A DNA stretch of 64,000 nt from Clostridium hydrogenum. GTDB taxonomy: Bacteria; Bacillota; Clostridia; Clostridiales; Clostridiaceae. The notes under the pieces were generated by a model. The model saw only the letters and a program-made list of their open reading frames with translations, searched no databases and was not told the DNA's origin. The translations under genes and the position numbers were made by a program. Location: contig NZ_JAEACT010000004.1 in NCBI RefSeq assembly GCF_021432385.1, positions 496,001 to 560,000 of the forward strand. Direction: 5' to 3'. Below, piece by piece: positions 18,273 through 26,879 of this stretch (position 1 is the stretch's first letter; the number at the start of each line of letters is the position of its first letter).

Positions 18273-20225
18273 TCACCTTAATATGAGTTCTTTAACCGTC
18301 TTTAAATTATTAATGTCACTTGCAACTACTTTTGAATCAAATACTGTATACAATGTATCCCCTATATAAATAGCTCTAACGTCCTGAACTCCATAATAGG
18401 TTAATGCATCTGTATCATATTTATTTAGAACTTCACCAATAAAAGTAAAACCGTTTTTCAAATCAACTTTATACACATAAACTCCATCGGTCATTTTGTT
18501 ATCCTTATCCCTCATTGAAATGGGTAATGCCATAATTTCTTTATTTTTATCAAATAGAAGCGCTCTATGATTATATAAAACATCTGAATATGAATCAGTA
18601 TCCTTAATATCTGTTTTGTACATTTGCTTTGGCTTAGATATATCAGAAACATCAAACATAGCAAATTTTATATTACCTGATTTCACCACAACAGTACCAT
18701 TCTCGGAAACTTCTGTTGAATTTCTACCAAACCCTATAAGATGGCTTTGATCATAGGGCTGCAAATACGTACTAAATCCCGGCATTTCAAGTTTTCCTGT
18801 TATATTAGGTTTTGCTGGGTTAGACAAATCTACAACAAAAAGCGGATCTGTTTCCTTATAAGTTACCACATACGCTTTGTCATTAATAAATCTCGTTGAA
18901 TATATCTCTTCTCCTTTTGCTATACCAGAAATTTGAGATATAATTTTCATATTTTTATCTAAAACATAAATACTACTGGACATTTGTTCTTTTGATGGAC
19001 TATAGGTTCCACTGGATTTACTTATTACTAATCCATTATTGTTTTTAGTAACAGCTACTCTTAAATAGCCATCGTATTCATCCATCGAAAATTGATTACG
19101 TGTACTGCCTTCAATTTCTGCTTTATTTTGAAATACTGCTTTTCCATCTGAAAGGTTAAATTTATATATTATTGTTTTGTTATCTTCATCACTTGAGGCA
19201 AAATATAAATTATTTTCATTGCAATAAATATTTCCGTCATCTCCAAGCATTACTGTAACCTTAGCTTCATTATTTATATTAGAAAGATCTATACTTGATA
19301 TAACCATATAATTGGGATAAGTAGCTTTTGGATCATATTCTATATCCTTATAATCAATTCTTTTTTCTTTACCGTTTAAACTACTATCAATATAAAAAGG
19401 TTTGTAATCATCTTTCTTCATACCATTAAAGCCAATGTTTATATCCTTATTAGACATTACATAAACTCTATTACCTATAAGTCTAGCATCATTATACTCA
19501 CCACATGCTATTAAACTTTTAACACATTTAGGATTTTTCTTATCACTCACATCATATACAAGGATTTTAGTATTATTCCACATATACCACGCCTGATTAT
19601 TGTTATCAGTACTCATGGAATAACCTCCAAATATTATTAAATAATTATCCTTTAAAATCATATTGCTAGGATGAAATTTAGTGTCTATTGATACACTAGC
19701 TTCAACCTTAATGCTTTGTGCTGGATACGCATTTATTATATAAAGTTTATTGTTTTTAAAGCTTAAACTATATATAAATTTACCATCATTTTTTACTACA
19801 TCCGGTTCATCAACTCCATTAACCTGCACATTTGTAGATGAATGTGCTATCTCTTGTTTATCATTTGATGCATTTGATACACTTGATTTTGAAGCACTTT
19901 TCATAGCCCCGTTTGTCATTATATTACTTTTATAACTTCTTAATATACTCTCTAAATTTCCATAAGAACCAACAATAGCTATTCCTTTAGAATTTACATG
20001 CGTAGTTTTTTCAAAATAAAAATCCTGAATCCAAGCTTTTAATGGGCTTAAAGCTATAAGTAAAATAACAGCTGCGGCCGCTGCAAAATAAACACTAAAC
20101 TTCTTTAACCTATGTGGCTTTTCGATTTTCTTCAAGCCTTTTTCTATGGCAAAATCTATTTCTGTAGGAACTTCTATATTATCCATATCAGTTTTAAACT
20201 TTTTTATTTTATCTAAATCATCCAA
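18273..20225 (-). CDS. Membrane-anchored beta-propeller protein, probable anti-sigma partner
   Basis: A 650-residue protein with about 40 cytoplasmic residues, one membrane segment (about residues 43-62, AAAAAVILLIALSPL) and a large extracytoplasmic part. The latter has repeated strand patterns with VQVNGVDEPDVVKNDGKFIY (about 112-131), typical of the secreted beta-propeller family PF09826. Its start lies 15 bases after the ECF sigma gene, so the two are co-transcribed. Inference: the short cytoplasmic tail holds the sigma factor and the propeller senses an external signal. No zinc-binding HxxxCxxC anti-sigma motif is seen in the tail, so this role is not proven. Confidence 0.85.
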   Translation of the reverse strand: MDDLDKIKKFKTDMDNIEVPTEIDFAIEKGLKKIEKPHRLKKFSVYFAAAAAVILLIALSPLKAWIQDFYFEKTTHVNSKGIAIVGSYGNLESILRSYKSNIMTNGAMKSASKSSVSNASNDKQEIAHSSTNVQVNGVDEPDVVKNDGKFIYSLSFKNNKLYIINAYPAQSIKVEASVSIDTKFHPSNMILKDNYLIIFGGYSMSTDNNNQAWYMWNNTKILVYDVSDKKNPKCVKSLIACGEYNDARLIGNRVYVMSNKDINIGFNGMKKDDYKPFYIDSSLNGKEKRIDYKDIEYDPKATYPNYMVISSIDLSNINNEAKVTVMLGDDGNIYCNENNLYFASSDEDNKTIIYKFNLSDGKAVFQNKAEIEGSTRNQFSMDEYDGYLRVAVTKNNNGLVISKSSGTYSPSKEQMSSSIYVLDKNMKIISQISGIAKGEEIYSTRFINDKAYVVTYKETDPLFVVDLSNPAKPNITGKLEMPGFSTYLQPYDQSHLIGFGRNSTEVSENGTVVVKSGNIKFAMFDVSDISKPKQMYKTDIKDTDSYSDVLYNHRALLFDKNKEIMALPISMRDKDNKMTDGVYVYKVDLKNGFTFIGEVLNKYDTDALTYYGVQDVRAIYIGDTLYTVFDSKVVASDINNLKTVKELILR

Positions 20226-20240
20226 AACGATTTTCCTCCT

Positions 20241-20753
20241 TTACTCTTCAATTAAATCCATTCTAAGCACCTTTAATGCTCTATGAAGATACGTTTTAAC
20301 TGTTCCAATAGGACATTGCATAGTCTCTGAAATATCCTCAAAAGTCATATCTCTAAAATATTTAAGTATTATAACCGTCTTGTATTTATCGTTTAACATA
20401 TCCACAGCTCTATATAAATCTATATTTTCTTCGATGCCTTCATCCTTTGACGCTTCACTTTGCAAAACACTTTCACTATCCAAAACAAATTTATTTTTCT
20501 TTTTTAACATATCAATGGAACAATTTATCAATATTCTTGTTACGTAGGTATTAAAAAATTCCGGATTTTTAAGCTTCTTTATTCCTTTATAAGCCCTATA
20601 AACTGTTTCACTTACTATATCAAGTGCATCTTCTTTATTCTTAACATAAATATATGCAGTTTTATATAGCATTTCTTTCTTGCTATACATAAGCTCTGCA
20701 AAAGCATTTGTATTGCCACTTTGAGCCTTTGTAATAAGGTCGTCAATGTTCAA
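20241..20753 (-). CDS. ECF-type RNA polymerase sigma factor
   Basis: A 170-residue sigma-70 family protein with only regions 2 and 4: region 2 in YKTAYIYVKNKEDALDIVSETVYRAYKG (residues about 28-55, in two parts) and region 4 helix-turn-helix in FEDISETMQCPIGTVKTYLHRALK near the C-terminus. It directs polymerase to a small regulon, usually including its own operon. A TTG at 20753 is preferred as start because GGAGG lies 8 bases upstream; the longer frame begins inside that site. The beta-propeller membrane protein follows by 15 bases. Confidence 0.9.
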   Translation of the reverse strand: MNIDDLITKAQSGNTNAFAELMYSKKEMLYKTAYIYVKNKEDALDIVSETVYRAYKGIKKLKNPEFFNTYVTRILINCSIDMLKKKNKFVLDSESVLQSEASKDEGIEENIDLYRAVDMLNDKYKTVIILKYFRDMTFEDISETMQCPIGTVKTYLHRALKVLRMDLIEE

Positions 20754-20789
20754 AATATTCACCTCCAAACTTTATTCAGAGTACAGTGC

Positions 20790-20885
20790 CAGTTCAACTA
20801 TAGAAATTCATGTGCACCATAATGCCAAGAAAACGGCATTTTGGTACAAATAAATTTCAAGTTTCACAGTGGTTTATCTTTATAC
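20790..20885. repeat. About 100-bp palindromic repeat
   Basis: Same family as 10187-10285: CCAGTTCAACTA at one end, GTGGTTTATCT at the other, with GCACC/GGTAC and TGCC/GGCA inner pairs. It sits directly upstream of the sigma-factor gene, inside its probable promoter or leader region. Confidence 0.85.
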
Positions 20886-20900
20886 CTATTAGACTACACT

Positions 20901-20960
20901 ATCCAATATTTAGTTTCAATAAAATTATATTTATGGTAAAATAATATCTAAATATTGGAT
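20901..20960. promoter_or_regulatory. 13-bp perfect inverted repeat upstream of a small gene
   Basis: ATCCAATATTTAG (20901-20913) and CTAAATATTGGAT (20948-20960) are exact inverse copies 34 bases apart. The second arm lies about 40 bases before the small gene at 21002. It may be a pair of operator sites or a hairpin. Confidence 0.5.
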
Positions 20961-21001
20961 AGAATAATAAATAAATCATATATTCGAAAGAAGGTATTAA
21001 T

Positions 21002-21181
21002 ATGAATTTAAAAAAAGCCGTAAATTCAATAGGTAAAATTTATTTAGACCTTTCTGGAACAACTTATATTAATAATCTTATTAAAGAATCTGATGCCAAC
21101 CTTAAAGAAAGAAGAAAAAAACAACATAATTATTCTAAGCCAAGTTTATACGATTTTGATACTGATCCACATGATAAATAA
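21002..21181 (+). CDS. Small hypothetical protein (59 residues)
   Basis: A short frame starting MNLKKAVNSIGKIY and ending TDPHDK, with an AGAAGG site 7 bases before the ATG. It is rich in Lys, Asn and Asp, lacks a signal or membrane segment, and resembles no family I know. It is divergent from the sigma factor operon and may be under the adjacent inverted repeat. Codon use is like the neighbours. Modest support only. Confidence 0.55.
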   Translation: MNLKKAVNSIGKIYLDLSGTTYINNLIKESDANLKERRKKQHNYSKPSLYDFDTDPHDK

Positions 21182-21271
21182 AAAGCAACAAGTAAAATCA
21201 AGCAACGCGCTCTCTCTTTCTTTATAATAAATGTAGGGTAATTGAAACGAGGTGAATAACCGAATATCCGA

Positions 21272-21457
21272 GTGGCAGAAGAAGATATTATTTTTGAACA
21301 TGGACCATTCGATTATGAGCAGGAAAATCTTAGTGTAAAGGAAAAGATTGAAAAGGAAATGGCAACTTTTGATTTTGCAGACAGTTGTTTAAGGGAAAGG
21401 ACACATACCAGAGGTTTAGGCGTCATCCCATTAAGATTCTTGAACCTATATTACTAA
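21272..21457 (+). pseudogene. Short ORF ending in a repeat; probable gene remnant
   Basis: A GTG-started frame of 61 codons. The first half (AEEDIIFEHGPFDYEQE) looks protein-like and is unlike anything I recognise. From about 21388 the sequence is a copy of a repeat also at 23834-23965, so the last 20 or so residues come from non-genic DNA. I read it as a gene truncated by a repeat insertion; a real short peptide is not excluded. Confidence 0.45.
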
Positions 21458-21523
21458 TTTCTAGTGCTCCATTTTAAAGACATAAATTAATCAAAAATAT
21501 TAGTGTTCCTACACAATTTGGGG
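21388..21523. repeat. About 130-bp repeat, partner of 23834-23965
   Basis: The two copies agree over most of their length, for example in CTAGTGCTCCATTT and AAAGACATAAATTAAT. The left part contains a diverged form of the GGGGTTTGGGCTTAAGCCCAT module found in the heptamer-ended elements, so it may be a broken relative. Confidence 0.7.
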
Positions 21524-21621
21524 CTAGTGCAGAAACTTTGATTTTTTACTAAATAATATGTTAAAATACGCTAATTGGTATATTAATTGATCAACTTATT
21601 TAAACATTGGGAAACAAAGAT

Positions 21622-21903
21622 GTAGTGGATTAATCAAAGGACCTTTGGTAGGTGTAGAAAAAAATGATGTTAGGGAATAGTGGCGAAAAAATTTCTAAAA
21701 TAAAATTGTATAAAACTTAGTGGAAAATTTTTTTAAGCTTTAGAGCTTTAGATTGTCTGAGCGTCTTTTTGTGAGTTATCGAAAGCTCTTAAGCTTTAAA
21801 AAATTTGCCACTTAGTTTTATTAATTTTATTTAGGATTTTGAGCCGCTATTCACTAACATCATTTTTCTACACCTGACAAAGGTCCTTTGATTAATCCAC
21901 TAC
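21622..21903. repeat. 282-bp MITE-like element, copy 2 (inverted)
   Basis: Opposite orientation to 16729-17010. Ends GTAGTGGATTAATCAAAGG and CCTTTGATTAATCCACTAC are near-perfect inverse copies. The centre has the hairpin AAGCTTTAGAGCTTTAGAT...AAAGCTCTTAAGCTTT. It could fold into a single very long cruciform. Confidence 0.87.
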
Positions 21904-21926
21904 ACTTATTTCTCAATGTTTATTAA

Positions 21927-22658
21927 TTATAAAATTTTATCTAAAAACTCCTTAGTTCTTGCTTCTTTAGGATTAGAGAAAATTTCTTCTGGTGGAGCTT
22001 CTTCTACTATTTTTCCACCATCCATAAATATTACTCTATCAGCAACTTCTCTTGCAAAACCCATTTCATGAGTAACAACCACCATTGTCATTCCTTCTTC
22101 TGCAAGACTCTTCATAACACTTAAAACCTCTCCAACAAGTTCTGGATCAAGTGCTGAAGTAGGCTCATCAAACAACATTATATCTGGCTGCATGCATAGG
22201 GATCTAGCTATAGCAACTCTTTGCTTTTGTCCTCCTGATAATTTTGAAGGATATGATTGGTGCTTCTCACTTAACCCTACCTTATCAATAATCTTTTCAG
22301 CTCTTTCTTTTACTATTTCCCTTTTTTCTTTCTTTACAGTAAGTGGTGCTTCCATAACATTTTGAAGTACTGTCATATGTGGAAAAAGATTAAAGCCTTG
22401 AAAAACCATTCCCATTTTTTCAATTACTTTTCTATATTTCTTACCATCTTTGCTGTCCAAAGTTTCTCCTTCAATCACTACGCTGCCCCCATCTGGGATT
22501 TCAAGATGATTAAGGCACCTTAAGAAAGTACTTTTTCCTGAACCTGAAGGTCCTATTATAACAAGCACTTCACCTTTATTTACGTTTATGCTTAAATCTT
22601 CAAAAACGGTAAGCTTGCCAAACTTTTTCGTTAAATTTTTAGCTTCTATCATCAACAT
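21927..22658 (-). CDS. glnQ: Polar amino-acid ABC transporter ATP-binding protein
   Basis: A 243-residue ATPase of the GlnQ/HisP group: Walker A GPSGSGKST (about residue 36), Q-loop VFQGFNLFPHMT (about 87), signature LSGGQKQRVAIAR (about 140), Walker B IMLFDEPTSALDP (about 160) and the H-loop VVVTHEMGFA. It energises uptake of a polar amino acid through the permease encoded 28 bases upstream. A substrate-binding protein, normally part of the system, is not adjacent. The exact amino acid is unknown. Confidence 0.92.
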   Translation of the reverse strand: MLMIEAKNLTKKFGKLTVFEDLSINVNKGEVLVIIGPSGSGKSTFLRCLNHLEIPDGGSVVIEGETLDSKDGKKYRKVIEKMGMVFQGFNLFPHMTVLQNVMEAPLTVKKEKREIVKERAEKIIDKVGLSEKHQSYPSKLSGGQKQRVAIARSLCMQPDIMLFDEPTSALDPELVGEVLSVMKSLAEEGMTMVVVTHEMGFAREVADRVIFMDGGKIVEEAPPEEIFSNPKEARTKEFLDKIL

Positions 22659-22686
22659 ATCTAAAACACTCTCCTAATTTATATTA

Positions 22687-23337
22687 CTAATAAACTGATA
22701 GTTTCTTCTCTACACGTGAGAATAAAAAAGTGAATACAGTTGTAAGTACTAGATAAAAAATACCAGTCATGAAGTATGGAGTAACAGCATCACCAGAAGA
22801 TGAAACAAAAAGTTGTGCTTTTCTTAAAAGTTCTTCCATTGTTATAACAGAAACAAGAGAGGTATCCTTAATTAAAGCTATAAATTCATTGCCCATTGGT
22901 GGAATAATTACTCTAAAAGCTTGAGGTAGTATTATCCTCTTCATAGTTTGTGGATATGTGAAACCCAATGCCTTTGATGCCTCAAACTGACCTTTATCTA
23001 TAGCAAGAATACCGCTTCTTATAATTTCAGCAACATATGCACCAGAATTTAAACTAAGTCCAAGTATAGCCGCCTGCATAGCTGTAAGATTAATACCTGT
23101 TAACATTGGAAATCCATAGTAAAAAAGGTACAACTGAAGTAAAAGAGGTGTTCCTCTAAATATCCAAGTATAAAAACTTCCTATTGTATTTAAAACCTTA
23201 TTAGATGATATTTTAAAAATTGCTATTATCAATGCTATAATACAGCCAAAAATAATCGCCAAACACGTAAGTTCTATAGTTACCAAAGTTCCGTTTAAAA
23301 GAATTGGTATAAGTTTGTTTAATATGCTAAAATCCAT
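22687..23337 (-). CDS. glnP: Polar amino-acid ABC transporter permease
   Basis: A 216-residue His/Glu/Gln/Arg-type inner-membrane permease with about five membrane segments. The coupling loop EASKALGFTYPQTMKRIILPQAFRV (about residues 138-162, shown in part) is the EAA motif of this family, contacting the ATPase. It is the first gene of a two-gene operon with the ATPase. The promoter at 23470-23498 and an ArgR-like box suggest control by arginine, which would fit a basic amino acid, but that is inference. Confidence 0.92.
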   Translation of the reverse strand: MDFSILNKLIPILLNGTLVTIELTCLAIIFGCIIALIIAIFKISSNKVLNTIGSFYTWIFRGTPLLLQLYLFYYGFPMLTGINLTAMQAAILGLSLNSGAYVAEIIRSGILAIDKGQFEASKALGFTYPQTMKRIILPQAFRVIIPPMGNEFIALIKDTSLVSVITMEELLRKAQLFVSSSGDAVTPYFMTGIFYLVLTTVFTFLFSRVEKKLSVY

Positions 23338-23365
23338 AGTGCCCTTCTCCTCCTAAAAATTCTTA

Positions 23366-23421
23366 TGTATAGAGATATACCGCCTAAAACTTCAAAATTA
23401 ATAGTATATCTATAAATGTAT
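23366..23421. repeat. Short degenerate copy of the 100-bp palindrome
   Basis: AGATATACCGCC and GTATATCTATA ends enclose AAAACTTCAAAATTAAT, matching one arm of the family best seen at 59838-59939. It would form a hairpin in the leader of the amino-acid transporter operon. Confidence 0.55.
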
Positions 23422-23445
23422 TTTTTGTATTTTTATTCACATTTA

Positions 23446-23463
23446 CATTAATATTTATTCACT
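23446..23463 (-). promoter_or_regulatory. Possible ArgR box
   Basis: Minus-strand GTGAATAAATATTAATG resembles the ARG-box pattern (TGAATAAATATTCA-like) and falls at the expected transcription start of the amino-acid transporter promoter. A single weak match, without an argR gene nearby. Confidence 0.4.
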
Positions 23464-23469
23464 GCTTGT

Positions 23470-23498
23470 ATTATATACAAAAGCTAAACATTAATCAA
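23470..23498 (-). promoter_or_regulatory. Promoter of the amino-acid ABC transporter operon
   Basis: Minus-strand TTGATT (-35) and TATAAT (-10) with a 17-base spacer, about 130 bases before the permease start. Confidence 0.75.
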
Positions 23499-23742
23499 CA
23501 AGCTAATTATGGAAACATTTTTGATTGTGTATAATTATCCGCTAAATATTAATATTTCCAAGGCAAAGCTCGTGCGTATCCTCCTATCTAATTTTTCACA
23601 ATTAATTAGTATTTTATTAATTATATATGCATATTTTTATTAATATGTTATCATGTTTCAAATAATTTTACAATATGCAAGCATAGTTTATTTTTTATTA
23701 TCAATTTAGTATATTTAGCTAATGCATACTTTAAAATTATTG

Positions 23743-23821
23743 CGAAGTAAGTGTATTGCAGGATATTAAATAAAATTAATAAATCTTATTTAAATCATCC
23801 TACAACACACTTACTTCGCAA
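23743..23821. repeat. Hairpin element with TGCGAAGTAAGTG ends
   Basis: TGCGAAGTAAGTGTATTGCAGGAT is inverted at the right end (ACACTTACTTCGCA) around an AT-rich centre. A longer relative is at 31022-31138. Confidence 0.7.
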
Positions 23822-23833
23822 TGTACATGGTTT

Positions 23834-24088
23834 TAAAGGAAAGAACACTTACCAGAGGCTTGGGTTTAAGCCCATTAAAATTCTTGAACCTATATTATTA
23901 ATTTCTAGTGCTCCATTTCAAAGACATAAATTAATTAAAGATATTAGTGTGCCTACGGAATTTTAATATAAAAACAAGAAATATTAAAATTGCGTAAGCA
24001 ATCAAAAAATAAGTTATAAGATTTTCTGTAGCAAAGCGAAAGAAAATCATCCTTCACTGTACTTTGTACTCTGTACTCCGTACTCTGA
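23834..24088. repeat. Repeat block: 130-bp repeat followed by half of a heptamer-ended element
   Basis: 23834-23965 matches 21388-21523. It is joined to the right half of a CAGAGTA-type element (about 23985-24088), ending in tandem TACTCTG heptamers. The left heptamer end is absent, which suggests recombination or insertion between families. Confidence 0.7.
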
Positions 24089-24225
24089 TTTTTGGTTCGC
24101 AATATTTAAAATTTGTATTTAAACAATTTTTTATTTCCATTCTGCTTCCCTATCAAATCATAGACATTCCCTTGCAATTATGATAAATTTAATACAAACA
24201 CAACTTATTTTTTTACGAGGTTATT

Positions 24226-25191
24226 ATGAAACATCTTTTATTATTTTTATATTTTATATCATATACTTCTGGTATAGGTGCCATTACTTTAGGATTATTT
24301 TTCTATATAAAAACTAAAAGTCTTTATGTAAAATATATACTTATAGCTGATATAGCTTTTACCAGTTTTTTATTTTTTGACAACTTAAATTTTTATACTG
24401 ATATTTTTATTCATAGGTTCCCATTTTGGATGAATATAGTTAAAATATTAGGGTTGACACTATCTGGCATTTTAATAATCTATTTTTTTACGCTTTCAGC
24501 TTATTCGATATTAAACATTGAAATATCAAAACATAAAAAAATTATTTATTTCGGATTATCATCTATTTTTTTTATAATCTCCATAAGTAGCTTATATATT
24601 TTATACCATTTACAATTGATTTCAGAATTAGCCGCAGTGCATTCATGCTTTTTTCTACCTAATATATTTACATCTATAGGTATTATTTATGATGTGTTTT
24701 TTATTATAAATAATTTAGACAAGTTTAATAATTCAATTAGGCAATTCCTTAAAGTGCTCATAATATTAACTTGCATAATAACACCAATGTCTATACTTAC
24801 TAATGTGCTTCAATATTGGCATTTTTCTAGTCTTCCAATTGCATATTCACCTATAGAATATTTTTTATTCAATCTTTCAGCACTTATTTTTGTCAAAAAA
24901 AATTTACAACAAACTCCCAATATTCTAATTAAAGCAGAATTTGAACAAAAAAAAATATCCAACGAAACTCATTTTTTTGATGACTTTTCTAATACTTATA
25001 ATTTAACTCAAAGAGAAATAGAGATTACAAAATTAGTATCATCAGGCCTTAGTAATCAAGAAATAGCAGAAAATTTATTTATATCTGCAAATACAGTGAG
25101 AAATCATATATATAATATCTATAAAAAAACAGGAATAAAAAACAGATATGAATTAATAAATTTAATTTCTACAAAATATCATAATCACTAG
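24226..25191 (+). CDS. Membrane-bound LuxR-family transcriptional regulator
   Basis: A 321-residue protein with about seven hydrophobic segments over residues 1-230 and a C-terminal LuxR/GerE helix-turn-helix (about 260-318): LTQREIEITKLVSSGLSNQ and IAENLFISANTVRNHIYNIY. The DNA-binding domain is on the cytoplasmic side; the membrane part probably senses a lipid, envelope or small-molecule signal. The ACGAGG ribosome site precedes the ATG. Tandem TAGTAC palindromes between this gene and the next are candidate binding sites. Membrane-tethered one-component regulators of this design are known, but the signal is not. Confidence 0.85.
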   Translation: MKHLLLFLYFISYTSGIGAITLGLFFYIKTKSLYVKYILIADIAFTSFLFFDNLNFYTDIFIHRFPFWMNIVKILGLTLSGILIIYFFTLSAYSILNIEISKHKKIIYFGLSSIFFIISISSLYILYHLQLISELAAVHSCFFLPNIFTSIGIIYDVFFIINNLDKFNNSIRQFLKVLIILTCIITPMSILTNVLQYWHFSSLPIAYSPIEYFLFNLSALIFVKKNLQQTPNILIKAEFEQKKISNETHFFDDFSNTYNLTQREIEITKLVSSGLSNQEIAENLFISANTVRNHIYNIYKKTGIKNRYELINLISTKYHNH

Positions 25192-25202
25192 AAATTTATT
25201 TT

Positions 25203-25257
25203 TAGTACAAGTATACTACAGATAAAAATAGTACGTTTATACTATTTCCTTTAGTAC
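25203..25257. promoter_or_regulatory. Tandem TAGTA-N6-TACTA palindromes
   Basis: TAGTACAAGTATACTA (25203-25218) and TAGTACGTTTATACTA (25229-25244) are two similar imperfect palindromes, start to start 26 bases apart, followed by a half-site TAGTAC at 25252. They lie in the 140-base gap between the LuxR-type regulator and the acyltransferase gene. Confidence 0.55.
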
Positions 25258-25349
25258 TTAATTCCATTATAGTTGAAACTGAAAATCATCTATGGTTGAG
25301 CCGGTATATCTATAGATGAGTTTTAAAAATTATGATGGGAGTGAATTTT

Positions 25350-26519
25350 TTGACTAATATAAAAGAAGAAAGCAAAAGGCTATTCTTTGTTGATAATTTA
25401 AAAGTATTTCTTACTATCCTAGTAATTGTACATCATGTTGGGCAAGCTTATGGTCCAACAGGCGGATTTTGGCAATATAAAAGCAGTTTGCATGAAAACC
25501 TTCCTTGGCTTGGATTATTTTTTCCTGTAAATGCTTCCTTCTTCATGGGATTATTTTTTATGATAGCAGGATATTTTTTACCTGGTTCTTATGATAGAAA
25601 AGACAATATGAGTTTTTTGAAAGATAAACTTATTAGACTTGGAATACCTGTATTATTAGGTCTTTTAGTCATTTCTCCTTTAGAGATGTATTTTTATTAT
25701 ATGCATTATAGTGGGAATAGACCTTTGAATTTCTTTCAATACTTTCAAAACATATATTTAGGACTTTGTAGCAAACCTAATTGGTACAAAACAAATTCAG
25801 GTGTCACATATCCAGAAATGAATTTTGGACATCTTTGGTTTGTTGAAAATTTACTTGTTTTTTCTATTTTCTATTTTATTATAAGAAAATTAATTTTCAA
25901 AAAAACTATAAAAAATGATACAAAGGATTTTAAATTTTTTTCAATATTAATTATAGCCCTTCTTATAGCAGTATCATCAGCAGTAGTTAGAATATGGTAT
26001 CCCATAGATAAATGGATTGCACTGTTCGGCTTTATACAATCTGAAATTGCACATTTACCACAATATATAATACTTATTGTCACTGGAGTAGTTGCTTATA
26101 GAAAAAATTGGTTTACGAAAATTAGTAAAAAGGCGGGCTATTTAGCACTAATTTTAGGTATTATAATGGCTATTATCATATACTCATACAAGCTTGCACC
26201 TAAAATTATAAACATATTTTTTTCAAACTGGGCTATTTATGAGTCCTTTATGTGTGCATTTTTATGTTTTGGACTAATAGTATTTTTTAGAGAACATGTT
26301 AATTTGAGTACACCTAAATCTAGGTTTTTAGCTAAAAATTCTTATGCGGCATATATCTTTCACTTTCCTATAGTCCTAAGCATACAATACAGTCTTGATA
26401 AAATAGACATTGGCGGGGCTTTAGGTAAGTTTTTATTGGTTAGTATTCTTTCTATATTAGTAACTTATTTTGTAGCTTCAATGTTTAGGAAGCTGCCTAT
26501 CATAAAAAGAATAATATAA
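25350..26519 (+). CDS. Acyltransferase 3 family membrane protein
   Basis: A 389-residue integral membrane protein of the acyltransferase-3 (OafA/OpgC-like) family. The N-terminus RLFFVDNLKVFLTILVIVHH (residues about 11-30) contains the conserved R/D...H signature; about ten membrane segments follow. Such enzymes O-acylate sugars of the cell envelope or secreted polymers. The start is uncertain: GGGAGTGA lies 7 bases before a TTG at 25350, but an ATG at 25332 gives 395 residues. It follows the membrane LuxR regulator, which probably controls it. Confidence 0.85.
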   Translation: MTNIKEESKRLFFVDNLKVFLTILVIVHHVGQAYGPTGGFWQYKSSLHENLPWLGLFFPVNASFFMGLFFMIAGYFLPGSYDRKDNMSFLKDKLIRLGIPVLLGLLVISPLEMYFYYMHYSGNRPLNFFQYFQNIYLGLCSKPNWYKTNSGVTYPEMNFGHLWFVENLLVFSIFYFIIRKLIFKKTIKNDTKDFKFFSILIIALLIAVSSAVVRIWYPIDKWIALFGFIQSEIAHLPQYIILIVTGVVAYRKNWFTKISKKAGYLALILGIIMAIIIYSYKLAPKIINIFFSNWAIYESFMCAFLCFGLIVFFREHVNLSTPKSRFLAKNSYAAYIFHFPIVLSIQYSLDKIDIGGALGKFLLVSILSILVTYFVASMFRKLPIIKRII

Positions 26520-26573
26520 AGGCTAATTTGATATTTTTAACCATTTATTTACAATTAAATTTCTACATCTCCA

Positions 26574-26603
26574 TTGTAAACTTTTGCCTTACCATTGTAT
26601 AAT
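26574..26603 (+). promoter_or_regulatory. Promoter of the small membrane protein gene
   Basis: TTGTAA and TATAAT with an 18-base spacer, about 70 bases before the ATG at 26672. Confidence 0.6.
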
Positions 26604-26671
26604 AAATATATCAATATTTTCAACTTTTTTAAATTCTTTTATCGTAAAAAAATCGCTAGGAGGAAGTATAC

Positions 26672-26866
26672 ATGAATAGCAAAAATAATAACGAAATGAA
26701 AAACGGAAAATATATGGCAACCGGATTATGCTTAGGCATGAGTATTGGATTGGCTATTGGTCAGTTTTTTTTTCATAATGCTTTACCATATATGTCAACA
26801 GGTATGTGTGTAGGATTAGCTATTGGTGTATTTATTGACTCCAAAAATGCCAAAAAAAACAAATAA
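26672..26866 (+). CDS. Small glycine-rich two-helix membrane protein
   Basis: A 64-residue protein with two membrane segments (about residues 16-34 and 41-56), each with the pattern GLxxGxxxGLAIG, and charged ends (KNNNEMKNGK, KNAKKNK). Glycine-zipper packing suggests that it oligomerises. Strong AGGAGG ribosome site and its own promoter. The two halves resemble each other, hinting at internal duplication. Function unknown. Confidence 0.75.
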   Translation: MNSKNNNEMKNGKYMATGLCLGMSIGLAIGQFFFHNALPYMSTGMCVGLAIGVFIDSKNAKKNK

Positions 26867-26879
26867 TCTTCTATAAACA

